A stretch of DNA of 44,409 nt from JAKZSU01 sp047517485 (GTDB lineage: Bacteria; Pseudomonadota; Alphaproteobacteria; UBA7887). Positions within the stretch are counted from its first letter, which is position 1. Every line of letters starts with the position of its first letter. Positions 23,145 through 31,933 of this stretch are shown here, in pieces. Where the stretch lies: NCBI GenBank assembly GCA_047517485.1, contig JAKZSU010000231.1:1-44409 (forward strand). Direction: 5' to 3'. The notes under the pieces are model-generated. The model did no database searches. It was not told the DNA's origin and was given only the letters and a program-made list of their open reading frames with translations. The translations under genes and the position numbers were made by a program.

Positions 23145-24341
23145 TTAAATTTGCAGCGCCGCCACGCCCGGCAAGGTCTTGCCTTCGAGCCACTCTAAAA
23201 ACGCGCCGCCGGCTGTCGAAACGTAAGTGAAATCATCTGCCACCCCGGCATGCGCCAAGGCCGCGACGGTGTCGCCGCCGCCGGCGACGCTGATTGTTCT
23301 GCCGGCTTTGGTCGCCGCGGCGGTGGCCTGGGCAAGCGCCTTGGTCGCGGCATCGAAGGGGGGGAATTCGAAGGCACCGACCGGGCCGTTCCAGAGGATG
23401 GTTTTGCAAACGGGTATGCGCTCGCCGATCTGGTCGGCGGAGGCGGGGCCGATGTCGAGCACCATTTTGTCGGCCGGAATTTTCGGCACATCGACCGTCG
23501 TCGATGGGGCGCCGCTTTCGAGCCTGTCGGCGACCACCGCGTCGACCGGCAGGATGATCTCGCAGCCGGCGGATTTGGCGGCGGCGAGGATTTGGCGCGC
23601 GGTGTCGCGCATGTCGGCCTCTTGCAGCGAGCGGCCGATGCTGAAGCCCCGGGCGGCGAGGAAGGTGTTCGCCATCGCCCCGCCGATCGCCAGATGGTCG
23701 ACTTTGGCAATCAAATTGCCGAGCAGCGCGAGCTTGGTCGAGACCTTGGCGCCGCCGACGATCGCCATCACCGGCCGCCGCGGCGATCCGATCGCCGAGT
23801 CGAGGGCTTCGAGTTCGGCTTGCATCGACAGGCCGGCGGCGCGCGGCAACAGCGCCGGCAAGCCGACGACCGAGGCGTGCGCGCGGTGCGACACCGAGAA
23901 GGCGTCGTTGACGTAGACGTCGCCAAGGCGCGCCAGGGCGACGGCAAAGATCGGGTCGTTGGCTTCCTCGCCCGGATGGAAGCGGAGATTTTCTAACAGA
24001 GCGAAGGCGCCGGGTTCGAGCGATTCGACGAGAGACGCGGCGGTTGGGCCGATGCAATCGGCCGCGAACCCGACCTCGTTGCCGATCGCCCGCGACAAGG
24101 GCTGTTTGAGAAAGCCGAGCGACAGGTCGGCGACTGTCTTACCCTTGGGGCGGCCGAAATGGGACAGGATGACGGTGCGTGCGCCGCTATCCGCAAGGCT
24201 GCGGAGAGTCGGCAGGACGCGGTCGATGCGGGTCTCGTCGGTGATCAAGCCTTGGAGATCGACCGGCGCGTTGAGATCGAGCCGGAGCAGGACTTTTCGC
24301 GCCCCGACGTCGAGATCAGTGAGCAGCGGTAGGCCGGTCAC
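23145..24341 (-). CDS. pgk: Phosphoglycerate kinase
   Basis: A 398-residue enzyme transferring phosphate between 1,3-bisphosphoglycerate and ADP. Motifs: KVLLRLDLNAPVD, ILSHFGRPKG, FALLENLRFHPGEEAND, AIVGGAKVSTKLALL, DIGPASADQIGERI, WNGPVGAFEFPPFD and SVAGGGDTVAALA. The start is GTG 24341, whose GTGA overlaps the gap stop; this gives the family length. A longer in-frame extension upstream runs antisense through gap and is rejected. Confidence 0.96.
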   Translation of the reverse strand: MTGLPLLTDLDVGARKVLLRLDLNAPVDLQGLITDETRIDRVLPTLRSLADSGARTVILSHFGRPKGKTVADLSLGFLKQPLSRAIGNEVGFAADCIGPTAASLVESLEPGAFALLENLRFHPGEEANDPIFAVALARLGDVYVNDAFSVSHRAHASVVGLPALLPRAAGLSMQAELEALDSAIGSPRRPVMAIVGGAKVSTKLALLGNLIAKVDHLAIGGAMANTFLAARGFSIGRSLQEADMRDTARQILAAAKSAGCEIILPVDAVVADRLESGAPSTTVDVPKIPADKMVLDIGPASADQIGERIPVCKTILWNGPVGAFEFPPFDAATKALAQATAAATKAGRTISVAGGGDTVAALAHAGVADDFTYVSTAGGAFLEWLEGKTLPGVAALQI

Positions 24342-25342
24342 AGGCCGCCGAGCAGGACCGCAACGTCGCTCATGCGATTGGAAAAGCCCCATTCGTTGTC
24401 GTACCACGACAGCACACGGACGAAGCGGCCCTCGATCACCTGGGTCTGGCCGAGATCGAAGCTCGAGCTCGACGGATCATGGTTGAAATCCATCGACACC
24501 AGCGGGCTATCGACAACCGCGAGGATGCCATTCATCGGACCGCCCGCGGCGGCCTTGATGGCGTCGTTGATTTCCTCGATCGAGGTTCCGCGCGCGGCGG
24601 TGAAGGTGAAATCGATCAGCGATACGTTGGGGGTGGGGACGCGGATCGCGGTGCCGTCGAGTTTGCCGGCAAGCTCGGGCAGCACCAGGCCAACCGCGCG
24701 CGCCGCACCCGTCGAGGTCGGGATCATCGACATCGCCGCCGCGCGGCCGCGATGCGGATCCGAATGCAGGGTGTCGAGCACCGGCTGGTCGCCGGTATAC
24801 GAATGGATGGTGGTCATGAAACCGCGCTCGATGCCGATCGCGTCGTTGAGCACTTTGGCGACCGGTGCCAGGCAGTTGGTGGTGCACGACGCGTTGGAGA
24901 CCACTTCATGACTGGCATCGAGCCGGTCGTGATTGACGCCATAGACCACGGTGAGATCAGCATCGGCCGCCGGCGCGGAAATCAGCACCCGGCGGGCGCC
25001 GGCATCGAGATGCGCCGCGGCGGCATCGCGCTTGGCGAAAATACCAGTGCATTCGAGCGCGACATCGACGCCGAGGTCTTTCCAGGAAAGTTTCGCCGGA
25101 TCGCGCTCGGCGGTCGCCTTGATCGCGCCGGCGCCGAGATCGAGGCTGTCGCCATTGACCGAGACTTCGCCGGGAAACCGGCCGTGCACCGAATCGTAGC
25201 GCAACAGATGCGCGTTGGTCTCGACCGAGCCGAGATCGTTGATGCCGACAACCTCGATGTCGTTGCGGCCCGCTTCCGCGGCGGCGCGCAACACCAATCG
25301 ACCAATCCGCCCAAACCCGTTGATACCGACCCGAATGGCCAA
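24338..25342 (-). CDS. gap: Glyceraldehyde-3-phosphate dehydrogenase
   Basis: A 334-residue NAD(P)-dependent enzyme. Rossmann motif VGINGFGRIGRLVLRAA lies at the N-terminus and the catalytic Cys153 in SNASCTTNCLAPVAK. SYTGDQPVLD, AAAMSMIPTSTGAARAVG and WYDNEWGFSNRM follow. The residue after the second strand (VVGINDLGSVET) is Asn-Asp, which favours NAD. TTG 25342 is chosen because GGGAGGA lies 5 bases upstream and the protein then begins at the canonical position. Second gene of the tkt operon, translationally coupled to pgk. Confidence 0.96.
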   Translation of the reverse strand: MAIRVGINGFGRIGRLVLRAAAEAGRNDIEVVGINDLGSVETNAHLLRYDSVHGRFPGEVSVNGDSLDLGAGAIKATAERDPAKLSWKDLGVDVALECTGIFAKRDAAAAHLDAGARRVLISAPAADADLTVVYGVNHDRLDASHEVVSNASCTTNCLAPVAKVLNDAIGIERGFMTTIHSYTGDQPVLDTLHSDPHRGRAAAMSMIPTSTGAARAVGLVLPELAGKLDGTAIRVPTPNVSLIDFTFTAARGTSIEEINDAIKAAAGGPMNGILAVVDSPLVSMDFNHDPSSSSFDLGQTQVIEGRFVRVLSWYDNEWGFSNRMSDVAVLLGGL

Positions 25343-25373
25343 ATTTTCCTCCCGATGGTGCGCAAACGGCCGC

Positions 25374-27368
25374 CTAGAGGCGGCGTTTGACCGCCTCGAC
25401 GACCGCGTCCGCGGTGATGCCAAAATGTCCGAATAGGTCTTTTGCCGGTGCCGAGGCGCCAAAGCCTCGCATGGCAATCATTTGTGTCTCGTCGACACCC
25501 CAGCGCGCCCAGCCCATCGGCGAGGCCGCCTCGATGGCGACGCGCACCGTGTCCTCGCCGAGCACCGCGGCCCGGGTCTCGGGCGATTGCGCGGCGAACA
25601 GCTCCCAGCACGGCATCGAGACCACGCGGGTCGGTATGCCGTCGGCCTGCAACAGGTCGCGCGCGGCGACGGCGAGCGACACCTCCGACCCGGTGGCCAG
25701 GATGGTCGCCTTGGCGGCGCCGTCGGCGGGCCTGAGCTCATAGGCCCCGGCGGCCGAGCGATTGGCGGCGTCGTGTTCGGTGCGCAAAGTGGGCAGACCT
25801 TGGCGGGTGAGCGCCAAGACCGACGGGCCATCGGTGCGCTCCAGGGCGAGTTGCCAACATTCCGCGGTCTCGACCGCGTCGCCGGGGCGAAAGACCGCGA
25901 AATTGGGGATTGCGCGCAGGCTCGCGAGATGTTCGACCGGTTGATGGGTCGGGCCGTCCTCGCCGAGGCCGATCGAATCGTGGGTCATCACATAAATCAC
26001 CCGCAAGCGCATCAGCGCCGAGAGGCGCATCGCCGGGCGGGCATAATCGGTGAACACCAGGAAGGTGCCGCCGTAGGGGATAAGCCCGCGATGCAGCGCG
26101 ATACCGTTCATCACCGCACCCATGGCGTGCTCGCGCACGCCGTAATAGATGTAGCGGCCGGCATAATCGTCGCGTGTGACCGGCGCCTGATCGGCGGTCT
26201 TGGTGTTGTTCGACCCGGTCAGGTCGGCGGAGCCGCCAACCGTGATCTCGACCTCGGCATTGATCACGTCGAGGGTTTTTTCCGACGCCTTGCGCGTCGC
26301 CATGGTCGGCGCGTCGGTGGACAATGTTCGTTTGAACGCGGTGATCGCCGCCGCCAAAGCCTCCCCCGGCGTGCCGTCGAGCGCGGCTTCGAAGCGCGCC
26401 CTGGCGGGCGAGGCGCTAAGTCGTGACGTCCAACCTTCGCGAGCCGCCTGGCTACGCTTTCCCGCCGACCGCCACTCGCCGAGAATCGTGCCGGGGACTT
26501 CGAATGGCGGGTGCGGCCAATCGAGGGCGCTCCGCGCGCCGGCGATTTCCTCGTCGCCGAGCGGCGCGCCGTGGGTGGCCGAGGTCCCCTGCTTGGTTGG
26601 CGCGCCATAGCCGATCACGGTGCGGCAGGCAATCATCGTCGGTGCGTCGGAGTCTTGGGCGCGGGTGAGCGCCTGGCGAATCGCAACCGGATCGTGACCG
26701 TCGCAGCGATCGACATGCCAACCCGACGCGGCAAACCGCGCCATCTGATCATCGGATGTGGTCAAATCGGTCGGACCGTCAATCGAAATACGATTGTCGT
26801 CGAAAAGCACTATCAGCTTGGCGAGCCCGAGATGCCCGGCGAGCGAGATCGCCTCGTGGCTGATCCCCTCCATCAGGCAGCCGTCGCCGACGATGACGTA
26901 GGTCCGGTGATCGACCAGGTCGGCGCCGTGACGCGCCGCCATCATACGTTCCGCCAAGGCCATGCCGACGGCGTTGGCGAGTCCCTGGCCGAGCGGCCCG
27001 GTGGTGGTCTCGATGCCCGCGGCATGGCCGTACTCCGGGTGCCCCGCAGTTTTGCTGCCAAGTTGGCGGAAAGCGCGCAGCTGCGCCATATCCATACCCA
27101 GATAGCCGGTAAGATAGAGCAGCGCGTAAAGCAGCATCGAGCCGTGTCCGGCGGACAGGATCAGACGATCGCGGTCCGGCCAGTCCGGCGCGGCGGCATC
27201 GAATTTGAGAAAGTCGCGGACCAGAACCGTGGCCACGTCCGCCATACCCATCGGCATGCCCGGATGGCCCGAATTCGCTTGCTGGACGGCGTCCATCGCC
27301 AAGGCGCGAATGGCGTTCGCCAGTTCTTTGTGTCCGACGCTGGCGCCGGTGGTGGTGCCTGTATTCAT
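25374..27368 (-). CDS. tkt: Transketolase
   Basis: A 664-residue thiamine-diphosphate enzyme moving two-carbon units between sugar phosphates in the pentose phosphate or Calvin pathway. The N-terminal domain has NSGHPGMPMGMADVA, ETTTGPLGQGLANAVGMA and the ThDP motif GDGCLMEGISHEA with FDDN. The Pyr domain has YYGVREHAMGAVMNGIA and SIGLGEDGPTHQPVEHLA. ATG 27368 gives the usual length. First gene of a long minus-strand run (tkt-gap-pgk-unknown-fba-thiE-efp-IMPase-like), divergent from the zapA operon. Confidence 0.97.
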   Translation of the reverse strand: MNTGTTTGASVGHKELANAIRALAMDAVQQANSGHPGMPMGMADVATVLVRDFLKFDAAAPDWPDRDRLILSAGHGSMLLYALLYLTGYLGMDMAQLRAFRQLGSKTAGHPEYGHAAGIETTTGPLGQGLANAVGMALAERMMAARHGADLVDHRTYVIVGDGCLMEGISHEAISLAGHLGLAKLIVLFDDNRISIDGPTDLTTSDDQMARFAASGWHVDRCDGHDPVAIRQALTRAQDSDAPTMIACRTVIGYGAPTKQGTSATHGAPLGDEEIAGARSALDWPHPPFEVPGTILGEWRSAGKRSQAAREGWTSRLSASPARARFEAALDGTPGEALAAAITAFKRTLSTDAPTMATRKASEKTLDVINAEVEITVGGSADLTGSNNTKTADQAPVTRDDYAGRYIYYGVREHAMGAVMNGIALHRGLIPYGGTFLVFTDYARPAMRLSALMRLRVIYVMTHDSIGLGEDGPTHQPVEHLASLRAIPNFAVFRPGDAVETAECWQLALERTDGPSVLALTRQGLPTLRTEHDAANRSAAGAYELRPADGAAKATILATGSEVSLAVAARDLLQADGIPTRVVSMPCWELFAAQSPETRAAVLGEDTVRVAIEAASPMGWARWGVDETQMIAMRGFGASAPAKDLFGHFGITADAVVEAVKRRL

Positions 27369-27505
27369 TGGGACGTCGATCGCGAAAAATTTATGGCCGG
27401 ACCGGTTTGCAACGGTGTCGAAAGCCGGCCCCCGATTGAGCCGCAACATGCCCGCCAACGCACCCGCCGTCAACCGGTCCATTGCGCATTCCGACACGGC
27501 GTCGG

Positions 27506-27535
27506 TTGACGCCTGTTCCAGACGGCGGATACTGT
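27506..27535 (+). promoter_or_regulatory. Candidate sigma-70 promoter for the zapA operon
   Basis: TTGACG (27506-27511), an 18-base spacer and TACTGT (27530-27535) lie 62 bases before the GTG at 27598, in the divergent gap between tkt and the small coiled-coil gene. The match to the -35 box is good and to the -10 box moderate. No equally good match was seen for tkt on the other strand. Confidence 0.45.
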
Positions 27536-27597
27536 GTCTTCGGGTCGTCGAGGGGCGAGGACGGCCCCACAATGGCGGAAAAGAAACGGGGGTTCAC

Positions 27598-27852
27598 GTG
27601 GCGGATATCGAGCAAGCTCAGGGCCGTTTCGCGGCTGCCCTGGAAAAGCTGGAAGCGGCGGCCGCACGGGCCACCAGCGAACGCAATACCCTGGCCCGGG
27701 AACTCACCGCGGCCACCGCGGAACGCGATCGCCTGGCCGGCGAACTCGAGTCATTGCAAGAGAATCATCGGTCCTTGGAAGATTTGACAGCGACCGTGAC
27801 CGGTCGATTGGACGGCACCATCGAGCGCGTTCGCTCAGCGCTCGGCGAATAG
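27598..27852 (+). CDS. Small coiled-coil protein, DUF4164-like
   Basis: An 84-residue all-helical protein with heptad-rich sequence (ADIEQAQGRFAAALEKLEAA, then RDRLAGELESLQENH), predicted to be one long coiled coil. A gene of this kind directly before zapA is frequent in alphaproteobacteria and is usually annotated DUF4164; a division-related role is inference. GTG 27598 has a GGGGG ribosome-type tract before it. An ATG at 27572 lies in another frame and is not used. Fourteen bases separate it from zapA. Confidence 0.75.
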   Translation: MADIEQAQGRFAAALEKLEAAAARATSERNTLARELTAATAERDRLAGELESLQENHRSLEDLTATVTGRLDGTIERVRSALGE

Positions 27853-27866
27853 GACGGGATCAAGGC

Positions 27867-28199
27867 ATGGGTCAGATCAGGGTCAAAATCAACGGACGTT
27901 CCTATCCGATCAGCTGCGAGGACGGCGAGGAAGATCATCTGCGCCAGCTCGGCGGCTATCTCGATGCGGTGGTCAAGAGCCTGACCGACAAGATCGGCTC
28001 GAAGACCGGGCAAATCAGCGATACCCATCTGCTGGTGATGGCGGGAATCACCATCGCCGACGAGCTGTCGGACTCTTACGACGGCGCCAAGACGGGCAGC
28101 GGAACCGCGAGTCCCGTGGCGATGGCCGGGGTCGCCGAGACGTTCGACAGCATGGCCGCGCGAATCGAGAACATTGCCGCGAGCCTCGAAAATAACTAG
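27867..28199 (+). CDS. zapA: Cell division protein ZapA
   Basis: A 110-residue ZapA that bundles FtsZ filaments at midcell. The N-terminal beta region (MGQIRVKINGRSYPISCEDG) and EDHLRQLGGYLDAVV match the family, followed by the long dimerisation helix (LLVMAGITIADELSDSY). The C-terminus is rich in Gly/Thr/Ser and then helical again. Canonical zapA-6S RNA-fthC order follows, supporting the identification. Confidence 0.93.
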   Translation: MGQIRVKINGRSYPISCEDGEEDHLRQLGGYLDAVVKSLTDKIGSKTGQISDTHLLVMAGITIADELSDSYDGAKTGSGTASPVAMAGVAETFDSMAARIENIAASLENN

Positions 28200-28221
28200 C
28201 TTCATTGGTGGGCGGGTACTG

Positions 28222-28385
28222 CGCGATACGTTTTGGCACGCATGTCCCTGGGCCAATGTCGTTCCACTCGGGAGCTGTCCCTACCGGCGGTGTGCCGTCG
28301 GCATATGGCGCCCACCTGCACAAGCAGGCCACAGTGGTACTGCACGCCGACGGTCTTTGCGGTCCCGTCCACCGTCCCTGAATGC
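28222..28385 (+). ncRNA. ssrS: 6S RNA (approximate boundaries)
   Basis: The 206-base gap between zapA and the 5-formyl-THF cyclo-ligase gene is the conserved site of 6S RNA, which binds sigma-70 RNA polymerase. The sequence fits. CATGTCCCTGGGCCAATG resembles the CCCCTGAGCC part of known 6S RNAs. GCCGTCGGC (near 28307) can pair with GCCGACGGT (near 28346), and CCTGC-ACAA-GCAGG forms an apical hairpin. Ends are uncertain by about 15 bases. Identification rests on synteny plus structure by eye; no covariance model was run. Confidence 0.7.
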
Positions 28386-28405
28386 CACGGCAGAGGCGTC
28401 GGCCG

Positions 28406-28966
28406 GTGACCATCGACAAGACCGCCTTGCGCGCGCTCAGTCGAGAGCGGAGAGACTTGCGCGCGGCGCGGCTTGGCGACGCCGCGCCACGCGATCTGGC
28501 GCGACATGTCCTCGACGCTGTACCGATCCCCGACGGCGCGGCGATCTCCGGCTATTGGCCGATGGCGGGCGAAATGGATCCGCGGCCGTTGATGGCGGCC
28601 TTGATCGCGCGCGGACACCGGCTGTGCCTGCCGGTGGTGGAGGGGCGCGGCGCGGCGCTGGTTTTTCGTGCCTGGACACCCGGCGATGCCCTCGTCGAGG
28701 CGGTATTCGGGACCCGCGTGCCGAAGCCGGATCAGGACGCGATGACGCCGGACGCTTTATTGGTCCCGCTGCTCGCCTTCGATCGCGCCGGTCATCGCCT
28801 GGGCTATGGCGGCGGCAATTACGACCGCACGCTGGCGGCTTTGTCCGACCCCTTGGCGATCGGAATCGCCTTTGGGTTTCAAGAGGTGGACGAAGTGCCG
28901 CACGACGCCCACGATCAAACGCTCGACTGGGTGGTGACCGAACTTGGCACGGCGCGCTGCCGATAA
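28406..28966 (+). CDS. fthC: 5-formyltetrahydrofolate cyclo-ligase
   Basis: A protein of about 186 residues that converts 5-formyl-THF to 5,10-methenyl-THF using ATP. Family features are the N-terminal KTALRALSRERRDLRAARL, SGYWPMAGEMDPRPLM, LCLPVVEG, the nucleotide loop LLVPLLAFDRAGHRLGYGGG and NYDRTLA. GTG 28406 is preferred (AGAGG at 28392). ATG 28382 is in frame but would overlap the end of 6S RNA. The 6S RNA-fthC pairing is the same as in E. coli ssrS-ygfA, where the two are co-transcribed. Confidence 0.9.
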   Translation: MTIDKTALRALSRERRDLRAARLGDAAPRDLARHVLDAVPIPDGAAISGYWPMAGEMDPRPLMAALIARGHRLCLPVVEGRGAALVFRAWTPGDALVEAVFGTRVPKPDQDAMTPDALLVPLLAFDRAGHRLGYGGGNYDRTLAALSDPLAIGIAFGFQEVDEVPHDAHDQTLDWVVTELGTARCR

Positions 28967-28982
28967 GCGGAGCTGGCGAATA

Positions 28983-29798
28983 ATGAAAATCATGTTTTGC
29001 GGCGATATTATCGGCAGCTCGGGGCGCGCAGTGGTGGCCGAACACCTGCCACGCTTGCGCCGCGAGCTCGAACTCGATTTCGTCGTCGTCAATGGCGAGA
29101 ACGCCGCCGGCGGCTTCGGCATAACCGCGGCGCTCGCCGATGACCTGTTCGAGTGCGGCGCCGACGTGATTACCACCGGCAATCACATCTGGGATCAGCG
29201 CGAAGTGGTGACCTATCTCGTGCGCGAGCCGCGCCTATTGCGGCCGATCAATTATCCCCCCGACAGCACGCCGGGAAACGGTGCCGGGGTGTTCGAGACC
29301 CAGCGCGGTCACAAGGTGCTGGTGGTCAACGTCATGGGCCGGCTGTTCATGGATCCGCTCGACGATCCGTTCGTGGCGATCGAAGCGGCGTTGGACGGGC
29401 ACGAGCTCGGCGCCGGGATCGACGCGGCGATTTTCGATGTCCATGGCGAGGCGTCGAGCGAGAAACAGGCGATCGGCCATTTCCTCGACGGCCGCGCCAG
29501 CCTGGTCGTCGGCAGCCACACCCACGTGCCCACCGCCGACACCCGTATCCTCGAAGGCGGCACCGCGTTCCAGACCGACGCCGGCATGTGCGGCGATTAC
29601 GACTCGGTGATCGGTAGCGAAAAAGCCATGTGGGTGCAGAAATTCCGCACCAAGATGCCGGTCGGGCGGATTACCCCGTCGAAAGGCGACGGTACCTTGT
29701 GCGCGGTCTATGTCGAGACCGACGAGGCCACCGGTCTCGCGCGGCGCGCGCGGCCAATTATCGTCGGCGGGCACTTGCAAGCGCGAACCCTGTCGTGA
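28983..29798 (+). CDS. YmdB/TIGR00282-type metallophosphoesterase
   Basis: A 271-residue metallophosphoesterase. The metal ligands are in MKIMFCGDIIGSSGR, VVVNGENAAGG, ITTGNHIWDQ, IFDVHGEASSEK and VVGSHTHVPTADTRIL. The Bacillus member YmdB hydrolyses 2',3'-cyclic nucleotides and affects biofilm formation; the same activity here is inference. ATG 28983 opens directly on the first beta strand; the 13-codon extension upstream is unlikely. It lies 16 bases after fthC. Confidence 0.9.
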   Translation: MKIMFCGDIIGSSGRAVVAEHLPRLRRELELDFVVVNGENAAGGFGITAALADDLFECGADVITTGNHIWDQREVVTYLVREPRLLRPINYPPDSTPGNGAGVFETQRGHKVLVVNVMGRLFMDPLDDPFVAIEAALDGHELGAGIDAAIFDVHGEASSEKQAIGHFLDGRASLVVGSHTHVPTADTRILEGGTAFQTDAGMCGDYDSVIGSEKAMWVQKFRTKMPVGRITPSKGDGTLCAVYVETDEATGLARRARPIIVGGHLQARTLS

Positions 29799-30008
29799 TA
29801 GGGCGGTCGAAGAGCGACAAATTCTCGCCACATTAGCCTGTTACCTATGATTGTTGCGAGAGCGACTCTGGTCGAAACTGCAATATCTGGTATGGTGGCG
29901 AGCCGTAACCGACTGTATACGGGACAAACAATCGGAAATTCACGTGCCTAGACTGAGCCCCCAACCGGGCTGGGTGGAGGACGCCAAGCACATGTAAGGT
30001 CCAGCGAG

Positions 30009-30764
30009 ATGGCCGGCCACTCACAATTCAAGAACATCATGTACCGCAAGGGCGCGCAGGATGCGAAGCGCGCCAAGAAGTTCGCCAAGCTCGGGCGCGA
30101 ACTGACGGTTGCGGCGAAACAGGGCTTGCCCGACCCCGCGATGAACCCGCGCCTGCGCACCGCGATCAACGCCGCGCGCGCGGATAACATGCCGAAGGAC
30201 AATATCGAACGGGCGATCAAGAAGGGCGCCGGCGGCGACGATGACATGGTCTACGACGAGATGCGCTACGAAGGTTATGGCACCGGTGGGGTCGCGGTGA
30301 TCGTCGATGCCTTGACCGACAATCGCAACCGCACCGCGGCCGAGGTGCGCGCCGCATTCACCAAGTTTGCCGGCAGCCTGGGCGAGACCGGCAGTGTCAA
30401 TTTCATGTTCAACCGGATCGGCGCGATCCGCTATCCGAGTGACGTCGCCAGCCCCGACGACATGTTCGAGGCGGGTGTGGAAGCCGGCGCCGACGATGTA
30501 AAATCGACCCCGGCCGGGCATGAAATCGTGTGCGCGGCGGATGCCTTCAACGATGTTCGTGACGGCTTGGTCGGGCGCTATGGCGAACCCGAGAACGCCG
30601 GGCTCGAATGGACGCCCCTGAACACGGTGGAGATCAACGAGGATCAGGCGGCGACCTTGTTCAAGATGATCGACACCTTGGAAGACAATGACGACGTCCA
30701 ATCGGTCTCGACCAATTTCGAGGTCTCGGAAGACGTCATGCGCAAACTGAGCGCGGAAAGTTGA
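30009..30764 (+). CDS. yebC: YebC/PmpR family protein
   Basis: A 251-residue YebC family protein with the typical AGHSQFKNIMYRKGAQDAKR opening, NPRLRTAINAARADNMPKDN, a Gly-rich KKGAGGDD and YEGYGTGGVAVIVDALTDNR. Members have been described as transcription regulators and, more recently, as factors aiding translation of proline-rich or difficult sequences. It commonly precedes ruvC, as here. The 210-base gap before it (29799-30008) is AT-richer and probably holds its promoter, but no box is convincing. Confidence 0.95.
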   Translation: MAGHSQFKNIMYRKGAQDAKRAKKFAKLGRELTVAAKQGLPDPAMNPRLRTAINAARADNMPKDNIERAIKKGAGGDDDMVYDEMRYEGYGTGGVAVIVDALTDNRNRTAAEVRAAFTKFAGSLGETGSVNFMFNRIGAIRYPSDVASPDDMFEAGVEAGADDVKSTPAGHEIVCAADAFNDVRDGLVGRYGEPENAGLEWTPLNTVEINEDQAATLFKMIDTLEDNDDVQSVSTNFEVSEDVMRKLSAES

Positions 30765-30806
30765 GAGGCTGGACGTGACGGCGATGATCGGTATGAGTTC
30801 GCGCGG

Positions 30807-31313
30807 ATGAGGCTATTGGGTCTCGATCCCGGTCTGGTCAAGACCGGCTGGGGCGTCGTCGACAGCGACGGCCATCGGCTCAGATACGTCGCCTGCGGTA
30901 CCGTGCGCAGCCGCAGCGGCGAAAATTTGGCCGACCGGCTGGCCCATATTTATCAAGGCCTGGTGGACGTCATCGAGACCTGGCGGCCGGACGGTGCCGC
31001 GGTCGAGGAAACTTTCGTCAATCGCAATCCCGTCTCGGCGCTCAAACTCGGGATGGCGCGCGGCGTGGTGCTGTTGGCACCGGCGGAAGCCGGCTTGCCG
31101 GTCGCGGAATATCACAACAAGGCGGTGAAAAAGGCCCTGGTCGGCGCCGGGCGCGCGAGCAAGGACCAAATCGGCGTCATGGTGCGCCACCTTTTGCCCG
31201 AAAGCCGACCCGACAGCGAAGACGCGGCGGATGCCCTGGCGGTGGCGATCTGCCACGCGCATCACACCGCGACGATGCAACGCGTGGCGATGGCCGCGGA
31301 CGGCGGCGCATGA
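30807..31313 (+). CDS. ruvC: Holliday junction resolvase RuvC
   Basis: A 168-residue RNase H-fold endonuclease that cuts Holliday junctions. Acidic residues are visible: Asp7 in LLGLDPGLVKTGWG, Glu in AAVEETFVNRN, and the late pair in SEDAADALAVAICH. The stop overlaps the ruvA start (ATGA). It opens a tightly packed operon ruvC-ruvA-ruvB-ybgC-tolQRAB, the usual alphaproteobacterial arrangement. Confidence 0.97.
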   Translation: MRLLGLDPGLVKTGWGVVDSDGHRLRYVACGTVRSRSGENLADRLAHIYQGLVDVIETWRPDGAAVEETFVNRNPVSALKLGMARGVVLLAPAEAGLPVAEYHNKAVKKALVGAGRASKDQIGVMVRHLLPESRPDSEDAADALAVAICHAHHTATMQRVAMAADGGA

Positions 31314-31933
31314 TCGCGCGGCTGCACGGCGCGCTGGTCTCCAGCGACACCGAATCGGTGGTCATCGATGTCGGCGGCGTCGGCTATCTGGTGTTCTGTT
31401 CGGCCCGCACCTTGCGCACCCTTCCCGCCGATGGCGGTCCCGCCACCGTGTTCGTGGAAACCCACGTCCGCGAGGATCATATCCATCTTTACGGCTTTAC
31501 CACCGAGAACGAACGCGCCTGGTTTCGCACCCTTCTGTCGGTCCAAGGTGTCGGCGCGCGGATGGCGCTGGCGGTCCTGTCGACCTTGTCGCCGGATGAG
31601 CTGTCAACGGCGATCGCGGCCGACGACAAGGCGGTGCTCCGGCGCGCGCCCGGTGTCGGGCCCAAGGTCGCCGGCCGGATCGCGGCGGAACTCAAGGACA
31701 AGGCGGCCGGTTTGGCGCTCGCCCCGATCACCCTCTCGGCGGGCCGCGATCAGGCGGGCGCGGTCGACGAGGGTTCGGTCACCACCGGCGAGGCGGTCTC
31801 GGCGCTGGTCAATCTCGGATACGGCCGCAGCGAGGCGTTCTCCGCGGTCGCCGCCGCGGCGGGCGATGCCAGCGCCAACGGCGATGTCGCCGCGTTGATT
31901 CGCGCCGGCCTCAAGGAGCTCAGCGCACAATGA
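31310..31933 (+). CDS. ruvA: Holliday junction branch migration protein RuvA
   Basis: A 207-residue RuvA that holds the four-way junction for RuvB. The N-terminal OB domain (MIARLHGALV, VIDVGGVGYLVF) is followed by helix-hairpin-helix motifs (LSVQGVGARMALAVLS and APGVGPKVAGRIAAELKDK). The C-terminal RuvB-binding domain (AVSALVNLGYGRSEAFSAV) comes after a flexible linker. The start overlaps ruvC and the stop overlaps ruvB, both ATGA. Confidence 0.97.
   Translation: MIARLHGALVSSDTESVVIDVGGVGYLVFCSARTLRTLPADGGPATVFVETHVREDHIHLYGFTTENERAWFRTLLSVQGVGARMALAVLSTLSPDELSTAIAADDKAVLRRAPGVGPKVAGRIAAELKDKAAGLALAPITLSAGRDQAGAVDEGSVTTGEAVSALVNLGYGRSEAFSAVAAAAGDASANGDVAALIRAGLKELSAQ

Noticed and set aside
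27572..27787. Alternative small gene starting ATG 27572
   Set aside because: Its frame gives an Arg/Trp/Ser-rich product without pattern, whereas the frame from GTG 27598 gives a regular coiled coil ending just before zapA.
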